From: an uncultured Alphaproteobacteria bacterium
GTDB taxonomy: Bacteria > Pseudomonadota > Alphaproteobacteria > Methylaequorales > Methylaequoraceae
DNA: 53,261 nucleotides
Assembly (NCBI GenBank): GCA_902536485.1
Contig: CACAXP010000005.1
Coordinates: 1 to 53,261 of the forward strand
Direction: 5' to 3'
Both the position numbers and the translations under genes were made by a program. Below the pieces are notes generated by a model, which worked only from the letters and a program-made list of their open reading frames with translations, was not told the origin of the DNA and made no database searches. Shown here one piece after another: positions 1-10,066 of this stretch. Numbering within the stretch: position 1 is the stretch's first letter; the number at the start of each line of letters is the position of its first letter.

Positions 1-2
1 TT

Positions 3-71
3 GTCCTTGCTAAGCATGATGAAAACTATATGCCCCCAGAACTTGATAATATTGCAAAACCTACTAATTAA
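3..71 (+). CDS. ccmE: Cytochrome c-type biogenesis protein CcmE, C-terminal fragment (gene starts before window)
   Basis: Frame 3 reads VLAKHDENYMPPELDNIAKPTN*; the (V)LAKHDENYMPPE motif is characteristic of CcmE and ccmF follows immediately. Not in the ORF track. Confidence 0.9.
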   Translation, partial: VLAKHDENYMPPELDNIAKPTN

Positions 72-76
72 ATACA

Positions 77-1990
77 ATGATTGCTGAACTAGGAGTATTT
101 TTTTTAATTTTAACTTTAATTGTATCAAGTTTAGGTTTTATTGGTCCTATATTAAAATTCAATGAAAATTCTGAAGTGACGCAAATAAAAGTTAGTAAAC
201 TAGCTTTTTTTTGTACCATTTCCTCATTTATTATTCTTACCTATTGCTTCATAATATCTGACTTTTCATTGACTATAATTGAAAAAAATTCTAACAGTCA
301 ACTTCCAATTATTTACAAAATTACAGGAGTTTGGGGCAACCATGAAGGATCAATTCTTTTATGGTTGTTGGTAATGACATTCTTTGGCTTTCTGTTTTCT
401 TGCCAAAGAAAAATTGATGCGAAGTTTAAAGAGAAAACGCTAAATATTCAGAATACACTTATTTTTCTTATTTCATTATTTATTTTGCTAACATCAAATC
501 CTTTTGACAGAAATTTTCCCCCAGCTATAGACGGTGCTGATTTAAACCCTCTTCTTCAAGACCCTGGATTGATAATTCATCCCCCATTTTTATATCTTGG
601 TTATGTTGGCTCTTCTATAGTCTTTTCAATTTCAATAGCTATTCTTATTCTAAATAATAATACGAAAGAATATTTTGAAATATTAAAACCCTGGATTTTT
701 TTATCATGGACATTTTTATCGTGTGGAATAGGACTTGGAAGCTGGTGGGCATATTATGAACTTGGATGGGGTGGATTTTGGTTTTGGGACCCAGTTGAAA
801 ATGCTTCGCTACTTCCTTGGTTAACATCGTCAGCTCTGCTGCATACCATTATTATATCAACAAAAAAAAATTCTCTTCAAAACTGGACTCTTTTTTTATC
901 AATAATTACCTTTCTTTTAAGTTTGCTCGGAACTTTTCTAGTAAGGTCTGGAGTCCTTGTTTCAGTTCATGCATTTGCTAATGACCCAAAAAGAGGTGTT
1001 TTTATTCTTTTATTATTACTTGCAATTTCTGCAATAAGTTTCGTTCTTTTCCTAAAAAGGAGCAAAACTTTTTCAAATAAAATACAAATTAACTTAGTCT
1101 CTAGGGAAGGGGCAATTTCATTAAATAATATATTTATGTTTACGCTTACCTTCACAATTTTACTGGGAACTGTTTATCCTCTCTTTTCTAATGTTATTTT
1201 TAATAATAAAATATCTGTGGGAGCTCCTTTTTTTAATTCTATTCTTTCCCCTCTAATGATCCCTATAACATTAGGAATGATGTTTGGACCCTTTCTTAGG
1301 TGGGAAAAAGATGATATGAACAATCTTCTTTCAAGAATTAAAATTTTACTTATAATTCTATTTCTTGTTTCATTAACTGTGTGGTACCTAAATTACAAAG
1401 GACCGGTTCTCTCTATAATCTTTTTCGCGTTCTCCGCATGGATTATTACTAGCTCATTATTCGAACTTTCAAATTTTTTATCTTTTAAGCCAAGAATAAT
1501 TCTGAGAAAGATTCCTTTAAGAACATTCTCGCAAGTTTCCGCTCATATAGGTATCGCTTTGGTAATTCTTGGGGCAACCGGCACATCAATACTAAGAATT
1601 GAACAAATTCAATTTCAAGAGATTAATGAGGTAATTACTGCTAAGAATTTCAAAGTAAAGTTTTTAGGTATTAAGATGGTTGAGAAAGAAAATTATAAAA
1701 GTCAAATGGGGATCTTTGAAATATATAAAAACAATAAATACGTCAAAACACTAACACCTGAAAAAAGAATGTACAATGCTAACAAACAAGTTACAACAGA
1801 AGCTGCTATACATTCTACCGTTTTCGGTGACCTTTATATAGCTATTGGTGATGGTAATACCCTCAGTAAAAACTCATGGACAACACGAATCTGGTTCAAC
1901 TCCTTCACTATTTGGATTTGGATTGGAGTATTGTTCTTAGTGCTGGGAGGAATGTTATCAATATTCAGATTTATAAAGGCTAATAAATGA
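77..1990 (+). CDS. ccmF: Heme lyase / cytochrome c-type biogenesis protein CcmF
   Basis: WGNHEGSILLW, PPFLYLGYVG, and WAYYELGWGGFWFWDPVENASLLPW (WWD-like domain) motifs; ccmE upstream, ccmG downstream. Confidence 0.97.
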   Translation: MIAELGVFFLILTLIVSSLGFIGPILKFNENSEVTQIKVSKLAFFCTISSFIILTYCFIISDFSLTIIEKNSNSQLPIIYKITGVWGNHEGSILLWLLVMTFFGFLFSCQRKIDAKFKEKTLNIQNTLIFLISLFILLTSNPFDRNFPPAIDGADLNPLLQDPGLIIHPPFLYLGYVGSSIVFSISIAILILNNNTKEYFEILKPWIFLSWTFLSCGIGLGSWWAYYELGWGGFWFWDPVENASLLPWLTSSALLHTIIISTKKNSLQNWTLFLSIITFLLSLLGTFLVRSGVLVSVHAFANDPKRGVFILLLLLAISAISFVLFLKRSKTFSNKIQINLVSREGAISLNNIFMFTLTFTILLGTVYPLFSNVIFNNKISVGAPFFNSILSPLMIPITLGMMFGPFLRWEKDDMNNLLSRIKILLIILFLVSLTVWYLNYKGPVLSIIFFAFSAWIITSSLFELSNFLSFKPRIILRKIPLRTFSQVSAHIGIALVILGATGTSILRIEQIQFQEINEVITAKNFKVKFLGIKMVEKENYKSQMGIFEIYKNNKYVKTLTPEKRMYNANKQVTTEAAIHSTVFGDLYIAIGDGNTLSKNSWTTRIWFNSFTIWIWIGVLFLVLGGMLSIFRFIKANK

Positions 1991-2487
1991 AATACTTTTT
2001 CTTACTCATTATTATGAGTAGCTTCGGATTTATGTTTTATAAAGGACTTAAAATAGATCCCTCTATTGTTCCTTCTAATTTGATAGATGAAGAAACCCCA
2101 AATTTTCAACTTAAAAAAGTAGAAAACTACCCACTTTTTGATTCTAAAGATTTATTGAAAAAAGAAATCAAAATTGTAAACTTTTTTGCAACTTGGTGTG
2201 GACCATGTAAAATTGAGCATCCTCAACTTATGGAGCTATCTAGTTCTTTTAGAATTTATGGAATAGCAAAAAAAGATAATCCCCAAAATATAACTAAATG
2301 GTTAAAAAGTTATGGAAATCCTTTTGATAAAATAGGTTTAGATAATGACGGAATCTCAAGTATTGAATGGGGAGTATACGGGTTACCTGAGACCTTTTTA
2401 ATAAACAAAGATAACAAGATTCTTTATAAACATATTGGACCAATAATGAAAAATGATTTAGAAAAAATTAACGCCTTTCTAAAATGA
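1987..2487 (+). CDS. ccmG: Thiol:disulfide interchange protein CcmG/DsbE
   Basis: Thioredoxin fold, active site FFATWCGPCKIEHPQL; GVYGLPETFLI; overlaps ccmF stop. Confidence 0.95.
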   Translation: MKYFFLLIIMSSFGFMFYKGLKIDPSIVPSNLIDEETPNFQLKKVENYPLFDSKDLLKKEIKIVNFFATWCGPCKIEHPQLMELSSSFRIYGIAKKDNPQNITKWLKSYGNPFDKIGLDNDGISSIEWGVYGLPETFLINKDNKILYKHIGPIMKNDLEKINAFLK

Positions 2488-2855
2488 AAACCATTTTAAT
2501 AGTTATTTTTTTTTTATATTCGCAGGTTCAGTCTGTTGAACCAGATGAAATATTAGCTGATCAAGAACTTGAAAATGTTGCAAGGATTATTGGTAAGGAA
2601 TTGAGATGCTTAGTTTGTCAAAATGAAGATATTGAAAACTCTAATGCTGATATCGCCAGAGATTTGAGAATCTTGGTAAGAAATATGCTTTCAGAAGGAA
2701 AGACGAAGGATGAAATAATTTCGTACATACATTCAAGATATGGTGACTTTGTGTTATTCAATCCACCAGTAAGATTTGACACATCTTTACTTTGGGTTCT
2801 TCCCGTCATTTTTTTAATGTTACTTTGTTATACTTTTTTCAGAAAGAAACATTAA
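2484..2855 (+). CDS. ccmH: Cytochrome c-type biogenesis protein CcmH/CcmL
   Basis: RCLVCQNEDIENSNADIARDLR motif (LRCxxCQ), C-terminal TM. Confidence 0.95.
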   Translation: MKTILIVIFFLYSQVQSVEPDEILADQELENVARIIGKELRCLVCQNEDIENSNADIARDLRILVRNMLSEGKTKDEIISYIHSRYGDFVLFNPPVRFDTSLLWVLPVIFLMLLCYTFFRKKH

Positions 2856-3494
2856 ATGTTTTTGATTTTTTTAACACTTTTTTGTCTAATAATTTTGCTG
2901 TTTTCAATATTTTTATATAATCCTAAAATTTCCAAAAAAAATTTCTTTTTAACATTTCTATCTATTTCATTCTCAGCTTTATTGATTTATTTTTTTAAAG
3001 GAAATAAAGAAGCATTTTTTTTTGAAAACTTAGTAAACGAAGAAATAAATAAACTAACTGATGATCCCAAAGGTCTTGCTGAGATAAACCCACAAAAAAT
3101 TATTTTTTTTCTTGAATCAAAACTTGAGGAAAACCCTTTGGACTTAGAAGGCTGGAAGCTTTTAGCTCGCACATGCTTTTTGACGGGATACCCACAAAAA
3201 GCTGAAGTTCATTATACGGAGGCTCTTAAACATTTCCCCTCTAATGAAAGTCTTATTTATGAATACGCAGTTTTAAAAAAAAATACCGATAAATTCCAGG
3301 GCGCACTTACACTTTTAAAAAAAGTGAATGTTAAAAAAACTAAAAATAAAGAACTTATTTATTTGTATTTTAATTTACTAAAAGAAACTGCAAATTTTAT
3401 CGACTTAAATAAAGCAATGATTGAATTAGAAAGTAATAACAATATAAGCTCCTCAGAGAAAAAAAAAATTTTAGAAAGAGTTAGGCTAAATTAG
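2856..3494 (+). CDS. ccmI: CcmI-like TPR protein (cytochrome c biogenesis)
   Basis: N-terminal TM segments followed by TPR-like helices, immediately after ccmH in the ccm operon. Confidence 0.8.
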   Translation: MFLIFLTLFCLIILLFSIFLYNPKISKKNFFLTFLSISFSALLIYFFKGNKEAFFFENLVNEEINKLTDDPKGLAEINPQKIIFFLESKLEENPLDLEGWKLLARTCFLTGYPQKAEVHYTEALKHFPSNESLIYEYAVLKKNTDKFQGALTLLKKVNVKKTKNKELIYLYFNLLKETANFIDLNKAMIELESNNNISSSEKKKILERVRLN

Positions 3495-4376
3495 GTTAAG
3501 TCTTTCAGATTTTTCTTTATCATTTTTACAATTAAAAAAATTAATCAAATCTTTAACGTTTTTTTTTTTTATAAATTTTTTTTTTTCAAATCTACTTACT
3601 GGGATTACTTTTAAAACAGAATTAGTTAAAAACATTTGTTCAAATTTTTCAATATCTCTTAGGTTTATTTTTTGAATGACTACTTTATCAAAAAAAAACT
3701 TTGCATTATCTAGTACAACTTGTCTCATTACTCCGTTAATTCCTGAATCAATTATTGGGGGTGTAATAAGAGTTTTTTTATGCACAAAAAAAATATTAGT
3801 CATGGTTCCTTCCAAAATATTCTTTCTCGAATCAAGAAAGATTCCTTCAAAAATTTTATTATCCTCCCACTCTGATCTTGCAAGAACTGAATCAAGCCTA
3901 TTCAAATGTTTATAACCAAATAAATTTGTATTTTTGGATAACTGTGTTTTACAAATTTTTACAACAACGCCTGATTTAAAATATTCTTTTTCATATTTTG
4001 GCTTTGGCAGCGAAAGGAATATTGTAGTGGGAGTCATATTTTTTTCAAATTTATATCCCCTTCCTCCTACACCCCTGGTAATAATCATTTTGAGTAAACC
4101 TGATTTTTGTTCTTTAAACGACGCTTTTAAAATTAAGTTTCGTTCTTCAATTATTTTATCATCAGATGGAAGATTAATTTGCATTAACTTGCAACCAGCT
4201 TTAATTCTTCTCAGATGTCTTAACCAGAACTCAACACCAATATTAACCTTGTTGTTATTTTCAAAGCTATCCCATAACATAGTTTCAAAGAAACCATCAC
4301 CGTATGATAATCCCCTGTCATAAACTGAAATAGAGTCTTTAAATTTCCCATTTATGAGTGAGAGATTTTTTTTCAT
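3486..4376 (-). CDS. pabC: Class IV aminotransferase, probable aminodeoxychorismate lyase
   Basis: SVYDRGLSYGDGFFETM N-terminal motif; conserved K and NIFFV/GINGVMRQ motifs; ATGA overlap with upstream pabB-like gene. Confidence 0.8.
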   Translation of the reverse strand: MKKNLSLINGKFKDSISVYDRGLSYGDGFFETMLWDSFENNNKVNIGVEFWLRHLRRIKAGCKLMQINLPSDDKIIEERNLILKASFKEQKSGLLKMIITRGVGGRGYKFEKNMTPTTIFLSLPKPKYEKEYFKSGVVVKICKTQLSKNTNLFGYKHLNRLDSVLARSEWEDNKIFEGIFLDSRKNILEGTMTNIFFVHKKTLITPPIIDSGINGVMRQVVLDNAKFFFDKVVIQKINLRDIEKFEQMFLTNSVLKVIPVSRFEKKKFIKKKNVKDLINFFNCKNDKEKSERLNLI

Positions 4377-5764
4377 TTATTAAATGATCCAAGAGCTTTT
4401 AACATTCCATTAGCCTTGGCCTCAGTTTCAAACGTCTCGTTCTCAGGAACAGAATCAGCCACTATTCCCCCTCCTGCTCTAAAATAAACAAGATCTTTTT
4501 CTTTGAGCATTGATCTTATTAAGATGTTTAAATCCATATTTCCAGAGTGAGTAACATACCCTAAAGAACCAGTGTAGGGACCTCTTCCTTCTCTTTCAAG
4601 TTCCCCTAAAATTTCCATACACCTTACTTTTGGACAACCAGTTATTGTGCCCCCGGGAAACAATGAACGAATAATTTTCCCAGGCGTAATATCATCTATT
4701 TTGAGTCCACATATATTTGAAACAATGTGATGAACATGCGCATATGATTCTATTGTCATCATCTCATTTACCTTTACGCTTCCTGGTTTACAAACTTTGG
4801 AAATATCATTTCTCTCAAGATCAACAAGCATAAGGTGCTCTGCTTTTTCCTTATCAGAGTTAATTAATTCCATTGATAATTCTATGTCCTGTAGACCTGA
4901 ACTTCCTCTAGGCCTAGTGCCAGCTATTGGCCTAGTTTCTAAATGATTACCATTTACTGAAACCAACCTTTCCGGTGAGGAACAAATTATATTACTATCT
5001 TCATAATTGATTAATCCTGCAAAAGGAGAGGGGTTTTTGTTTCTTAGTTGTCTGTAAATATCTATTTCATTAATCTTTTTATCAATTTGGAACTTCCACA
5101 ACCGTGACAAATTTGCCTGAAAAATCTCTCCTTGAAAGATATAATCAATACATTTTCTTACTTGCTCTTGGTGTTCATGTTCACTGCCTTTTGTTAAAAT
5201 CTTTATATTTCCAGATAACTTTCTGTTTTCATAAAGTATTTTTGAAAAATCCTTTTCTATATCCAAGATATCATTAAAAAAGGAACTCTTATCATCGGAT
5301 GTAATAAAAATCTCGTTATCTATATGATCAAAAATAATTGCAGTATTAATACGACTTGCAAAAGCGGTGGGAAGTTTGAATGGGGACTTTGGAATACTTA
5401 ATCTAGGTTCAATCTCTTCAACAAGCTCATATCCCAGGTAAACAAACCACCCTCCACAAAATGGAATTTTTTTGCTGTTTAAATAAAAATCATTTTGTTC
5501 AATTTTTTCTTTCCTCCAAATTATATCAAATTCATCCAGAAAGCTTTTTTTATCATTTTTAGTTTTATATAGAAAAACCTTTGGTTTAAAAAAAAGGATT
5601 GAAAATCTATTCTTTTTGTTTCCTCTCGAAGAACTGTCAAGGAGATAAGGGTATTTCTTGAGATCAATCGATTGAAGACTTAATAAATCAAAAATTTGTT
5701 TACCAAGTTTATAATACTTTCCAACCCAACCATTTCCTTCTACTAAACTTCCAAAAAACTTCAT
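4373..5764 (-). CDS. pabB: Chorismate-utilising enzyme, aminodeoxychorismate/anthranilate synthase component I family
   Basis: [71 protein letters not shown]; coupled to pabC-like gene. The PIAGT motif leaves PabB versus TrpE-type chemistry open. Confidence 0.85.
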   Translation of the reverse strand: MKFFGSLVEGNGWVGKYYKLGKQIFDLLSLQSIDLKKYPYLLDSSSRGNKKNRFSILFFKPKVFLYKTKNDKKSFLDEFDIIWRKEKIEQNDFYLNSKKIPFCGGWFVYLGYELVEEIEPRLSIPKSPFKLPTAFASRINTAIIFDHIDNEIFITSDDKSSFFNDILDIEKDFSKILYENRKLSGNIKILTKGSEHEHQEQVRKCIDYIFQGEIFQANLSRLWKFQIDKKINEIDIYRQLRNKNPSPFAGLINYEDSNIICSSPERLVSVNGNHLETRPIAGTRPRGSSGLQDIELSMELINSDKEKAEHLMLVDLERNDISKVCKPGSVKVNEMMTIESYAHVHHIVSNICGLKIDDITPGKIIRSLFPGGTITGCPKVRCMEILGELEREGRGPYTGSLGYVTHSGNMDLNILIRSMLKEKDLVYFRAGGGIVADSVPENETFETEAKANGMLKALGSFNK

Positions 5765-5813
5765 TGACTTTTAAATTTAAATATTTATATCAGACATTTT
5801 AAGGAATTAAAAT

Positions 5814-7094
5814 ATGTATCATACAGTTGTTATTGGTGGAGGATGTCTAGGTGCAGCTACCGCTGTTTCTCTCCAAAAAAAACTCAACAAGTTGGGTAAA
5901 GGTGAAAAGGTTGGCCTAATTGAGAAAGCCGTCCTTTGTGCAGCTGAATCTTCTAGGCATTCAGGTATAGTTAGATCTGCTAACGCAGATCCAGACGCAT
6001 CAATGATGGCTTCAATTAGTACTAAAATGTGGAAGAATATCAGGGAACATTGGGGAATTGATATGGATGTTGATGAGTTTGGTGCGATTTGGATAGCAAA
6101 AAAGAATTCTGATGGAGATAACCCCGCTTGGACAAATCTATCTAAAAGAATGGAAAAAATTAATCTTGTTTTTGAGGAAATCGATCCCGATTCTGCTATT
6201 CAAAAATGTGGAACCACTTTAATCACTGACAAAGATGAGTCCTATTTCTACGAGCCAGCTGCCTTCCAATTGGACCCAAGCATTCTAAGATCAGCTTTGT
6301 ATGAAGCAATAGAAGAAAATGGTGTAGAACTTTTTGAAAAAACTGAAGTGGAAACCATCGTAGCTTCTGGTAACTCTATCCAATCATGTTTAACAAATAA
6401 TGGTAGATTTGACGCCAAACACTTTGTAAACGCAACCGGTGCCTGGAGTTCTCAGCTATTTACAAAGGTCGGTTTGAAGATTCCCGTAACGATTGAACCT
6501 GTTTCTGTTGTAAATTGGATGGAAAGTCCAAAGCAAATCAAATATGAGTACCCAATAATTGCAGACTATACTAATCTTTGCTACTTTAGATCCTGGAGAG
6601 GCAATAAAATGCATGCTCACCAACCAAGAAAAAGATCTGTTTATGAAATTGCCAAAAATTTTATTAATGACCTAACCGCTGTAAACGGTGGTGAGTATTT
6701 AAATGAACCAATGAATCAATCATTAGCTTATAACCAAATAAAAAACTATGAAGATATTTCGAAAAAAAGGTTTTCAAATATCGATAAAACAGTTTACGCA
6801 TCAGGCTATAGATCATTCTTCGACATTACGCCCGATCTTAGATTTATTTTGGGTAAAGACTCAAAGATAAACAATCTCTATCATAATTTAGGTTCTGGTC
6901 AAGCTATGAAGTATACTCCTATACTGGGTGAAGCACTTGCTGAAGATATAATAGGAGAAAAGAATGTGTTGAAAAAATTTGATTACAAAAAGTTTAACAT
7001 TAATAGGTTTGGGGATGACTATATGAAAGATTTTTGGAACCTTGTTAATGGGGAAGAAAACACTCTACATAGACAAGGTAAGAATACCCTCTAA
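5814..7094 (+). CDS. FAD-dependent oxidoreductase (DAO family, sarcosine oxidase beta-like)
   Basis: VVIGGGCLGAATAVSL dinucleotide-binding motif, SSRHSGIVRSAN, HFVNATGAWS, YHNLGSGQAMKYTP. Confidence 0.85.
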   Translation: MYHTVVIGGGCLGAATAVSLQKKLNKLGKGEKVGLIEKAVLCAAESSRHSGIVRSANADPDASMMASISTKMWKNIREHWGIDMDVDEFGAIWIAKKNSDGDNPAWTNLSKRMEKINLVFEEIDPDSAIQKCGTTLITDKDESYFYEPAAFQLDPSILRSALYEAIEENGVELFEKTEVETIVASGNSIQSCLTNNGRFDAKHFVNATGAWSSQLFTKVGLKIPVTIEPVSVVNWMESPKQIKYEYPIIADYTNLCYFRSWRGNKMHAHQPRKRSVYEIAKNFINDLTAVNGGEYLNEPMNQSLAYNQIKNYEDISKKRFSNIDKTVYASGYRSFFDITPDLRFILGKDSKINNLYHNLGSGQAMKYTPILGEALAEDIIGEKNVLKKFDYKKFNINRFGDDYMKDFWNLVNGEENTLHRQGKNTL

Positions 7095-7498
7095 TCATCA
7101 TTTTCAGTTGAAAGTGAGGTCATCACATTCAAACTTCTCCAAAAATCCTCACTCTTCATGTTTATATCATTAAGTCGTATTAAAAGGCTTCTTAAGATAG
7201 CCCTAACAACTGGATCAGCTGTTTTTATTTTTTCTTTTAACGTTTTTTCACTTATTGGATACAAAATACAATTTGTCGCGGCCTCAGCCGTAATTGATCT
7301 CGACTCGTCCAACGAAGGCCCGCGTTCTCCAAAAATTTCACCCTCTCCCACTTGACCCAGAAGAAGTCCACCGGGTGAATAGATATTTACTTTGCCAGCA
7401 TGCACATAAAATGCAAAATCAGCCTTATCTCCTTTAACATAAATTTTTTTTCCTTTTGAAAATTTAACTTGATTTAAACCAAACTTAGATGATGACAT
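7091..7498 (-). CDS. Cyclic nucleotide-binding domain protein (no DNA-binding domain evident)
   Basis: CNBD-like pattern: KGKKIYVKGDKADFAFYVHAGKVNIYSPGG..LGQVGEGEIFGERGPSLDESRSITAEAATNCILYPI. Confidence 0.8.
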   Translation of the reverse strand: MSSSKFGLNQVKFSKGKKIYVKGDKADFAFYVHAGKVNIYSPGGLLLGQVGEGEIFGERGPSLDESRSITAEAATNCILYPISEKTLKEKIKTADPVVRAILRSLLIRLNDINMKSEDFWRSLNVMTSLSTENDD

Positions 7499-8857
7499 TT
7501 ACTTTAACCGCTGGTTAGAAACTCTATTCAAATATCTATTAGAACATTTTATTTTTCTAGAGAAAATATTACTAAAAAAAGCTTTGTTTTTAAAGTTATA
7601 ACTTTCACAAGGATAGACTTTTAATAAGTTGTTAGTTGATCCGAGTTCTTTTTCTAAAATCTCGTCTAACGTTTTTAAAATATTTTGTTGAAAATCACTT
7701 GGGAAATAAATTTTTTCGTGGATCAAAAAAACTGGTATTTTAGCAGGTACAATATTCATAAGAAGTTTTAAAAAAATATTTGCCACGACTGACTCCCAAT
7801 TTATCGGATTACCTTTAAAAAAATGACTACTTATTTCTTGGTTTTTTTTCAGGAAACTATCAACTTTTAACCTAATATCGTTGATTGAAATATTTATGTC
7901 GACAAAAAAATTTCCTTTCTCCAAGCATAAAGACTTTATCAGCGATTCATAGCTTTCAAGTTTAAGACCTTTAGAGATAATTTTACAAATTTGAGTGAAA
8001 CTAAAATCGTCTGATATTTTCAATCTATTTATATTAAGTTGTTTTAATAGATAATTCTCAAAAAAATCATTCAAATCGACATAGGAAGTGGTAGTATTAT
8101 TTATTAAAAATTTTTTTTGAAATAGATTAACTAAACTTATATCGATTTTATTCCACCAGCATCCATCAAATTTCTCTACATTATCAGAACCTTTTTTAAA
8201 TAATATATTTGCCTGCGAACCTGTCTCTGATATTGCAATTTTCCTTTTATCAGATCTTATGAAAAAATTTTTTTCATAGGTTGGAACATCAATTATACAT
8301 GTAGAAAGTATATTGTTATATTCAGATAAGATTTCTCTAATCTCATGGGTCTTAAAGCTATCTTTATATTCAACTTTATTGTTAAATTGATCTCTTACAA
8401 TGACAAATTCTCTTTTAGGATGATTAATTCTTTTGTCAACAAATTGAAGTGAATCTTCAAAATAATTTCGTAAATTCTGTGATGCTCTTATTCTAGTTTG
8501 TCTACTTTTTTTTGTTTTCCTATCAAAGAAGCCAGGAAAAAAATCAATTAATTTATCTTTTTTTAACAAATTTACCGCTTGGATTGTATAAGAAGAAATA
8601 TTATTTGGGTTGTACCTTGATTTAGAATTATAACCTCTTTTCGACATTGATAAACTCAAAAATTGCTCATTTGATTCATACCAGCAGTAAAATAGTTCTA
8701 TAAGTAACAACTTGAGATGTTTTTCTAATAATAAATTTTTCTCTTTTAAAGAAATGCTATTTTCATACAAACTTTTCGCTTTTTTAAGATTCAAATTCTT
8801 TTGAATATCTAGTGGTCTACTAAAATTAAAATCTATTTGATCATTGATTATATTCAT
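7499..8857 (-). CDS. Uncharacterised protein; weak resemblance to a phage/plasmid/alphaproteobacterial hypothetical family with GGWW and motif A/C-like palm residues
   Basis: ORF 474 aa in track from 8923; internal Met at 8857 preferred because it avoids overlap with divergent yggT. Segments RKTKKSRQTRIRASQNLRNYF, IVRDQFNNKVEYKD, DGCWWNKI, VDLNDFF, PVFLIHEKIYF. Confidence 0.6.
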   Translation of the reverse strand: MNIINDQIDFNFSRPLDIQKNLNLKKAKSLYENSISLKEKNLLLEKHLKLLLIELFYCWYESNEQFLSLSMSKRGYNSKSRYNPNNISSYTIQAVNLLKKDKLIDFFPGFFDRKTKKSRQTRIRASQNLRNYFEDSLQFVDKRINHPKREFVIVRDQFNNKVEYKDSFKTHEIREILSEYNNILSTCIIDVPTYEKNFFIRSDKRKIAISETGSQANILFKKGSDNVEKFDGCWWNKIDISLVNLFQKKFLINNTTTSYVDLNDFFENYLLKQLNINRLKISDDFSFTQICKIISKGLKLESYESLIKSLCLEKGNFFVDINISINDIRLKVDSFLKKNQEISSHFFKGNPINWESVVANIFLKLLMNIVPAKIPVFLIHEKIYFPSDFQQNILKTLDEILEKELGSTNNLLKVYPCESYNFKNKAFFSNIFSRKIKCSNRYLNRVSNQRLK

Positions 8858-8875
8858 ATTATAAATTTCCACATT

Positions 8876-9163
8876 ATGTATTTTATCGATTTTTTTGCTT
8901 ATATTGTTTTCCAGATTCTTCAAATATATAAATATGCCGTAATAATTTATGTAATTTTAAGTATGCTTATCTCATTTAATGTAATAAATTACAATAATTC
9001 TTTAGTTTCAATTATTATGGATTTTTTATATAAATTGACAGAACCATTACTAAAAATTATAAGAAAGTTTTTACCGAGTTTTGGAGCTTTTGATTTGTCT
9101 CCCGTCTTGCTAATAATTATAATTGAGGCAACTCAGTACGTCATGACTAAATATGGGTTTTAA
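8876..9163 (+). CDS. yggT: YggT family membrane protein
   Basis: Internal Met of the 8837 ORF; two hydrophobic segments, YVILSMLISFNVI, LTEPLLKIIRKFLPSFGAFDLSPVLLIIII typical of YggT. Confidence 0.85.
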   Translation: MYFIDFFAYIVFQILQIYKYAVIIYVILSMLISFNVINYNNSLVSIIMDFLYKLTEPLLKIIRKFLPSFGAFDLSPVLLIIIIEATQYVMTKYGF

Positions 9164-9166
9164 ATT

Positions 9167-10066
9167 ATGAATGATAACAAAATTATTGACGGGAAATTAA
9201 TATCTGGTCAAATCAGAGAAAAAATTAAGTATTTTGGAAACAAGTTGATTGAGAAAACTGGAAAAAAACCAGGACTTGCAGTAGTTCTTGTTGGAGAACA
9301 CCCAGCTAGTAAGGTTTATGTAAAAAACAAAGTAGAAAAAACAATTGAAGTTGGTTTTAACTCAATCGAACATAGACTAGATGAAAATGTTTCTGAAGAA
9401 AGCTTATTAAAGCTTGTTAACGATTTAAATAATAATTCAAATGTTCAAGGAATTTTAGTTCAACTACCTCTTCCAAAACACATTGATTCTGACAAAATTT
9501 TAGACTCCATCCTTCCTGTTAAAGATGTTGATGGGTTTCACGCAGAAAATGTTGGAAAACTCTGGTCAGGTTTGAACTCTCTTGTACCTTGTACACCTCT
9601 TGGTTGCTCAATACTACTTAAAAAGCTTAATCCAGATCTGTCTGGAAAAAATGGTATTATCATTGGAAGATCAAATATTGTAGGAAAACCCATGGCCTCT
9701 TTACTTCTTTCTATGAACGCTACCGTAACAATAGCACATTCTAGAACCAAAGATATAGAACAACTTGTTAAATCTGCTGATGTCGTGATAGCTGCTGTCG
9801 GAATTCCAGAAATGGTCAAAGGAAATTGGATTAAAAAAGATGCCATAGTCATTGATGTTGGCATTAATAGAATTGAAAGAGAAGGAAAAAGAGTTTTAGT
9901 TGGAGATGTTGATTATGAAGAATGTCTAAACAATGCGTCAAAAATAACTCCGGTTCCAGGAGGTGTAGGACCAATGACTATTGCATGCTTGTTATTAAAC
10001 ACTTTGTTAACATCTTACGAACAATTCAATGAGGATCCGATAGAACTAAGTTCCTTTATTGAGTAA
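9167..10066 (+). CDS. folD: Bifunctional methylenetetrahydrofolate dehydrogenase/cyclohydrolase
   Basis: [73 protein letters not shown]. Confidence 0.98.
   Translation: MNDNKIIDGKLISGQIREKIKYFGNKLIEKTGKKPGLAVVLVGEHPASKVYVKNKVEKTIEVGFNSIEHRLDENVSEESLLKLVNDLNNNSNVQGILVQLPLPKHIDSDKILDSILPVKDVDGFHAENVGKLWSGLNSLVPCTPLGCSILLKKLNPDLSGKNGIIIGRSNIVGKPMASLLLSMNATVTIAHSRTKDIEQLVKSADVVIAAVGIPEMVKGNWIKKDAIVIDVGINRIEREGKRVLVGDVDYEECLNNASKITPVPGGVGPMTIACLLLNTLLTSYEQFNEDPIELSSFIE

Noticed and set aside
3676-4323. + strand ORFs 3676..3915 and 3934..4323
   Set aside because: Fully antisense to pabC, which has strong motif support; shadow ORFs.
8837-8923. Overlapping divergent starts of yggT ORF (8837) and 474-aa ORF (8923)
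   Set aside because: Most likely start-codon over-extension; internal Mets at 8876 and 8857 remove the overlap and give a normal divergent promoter gap.
9538-9864. 108-aa minus ORF antisense to folD
   Set aside because: Shadow ORF; folD is unambiguous.
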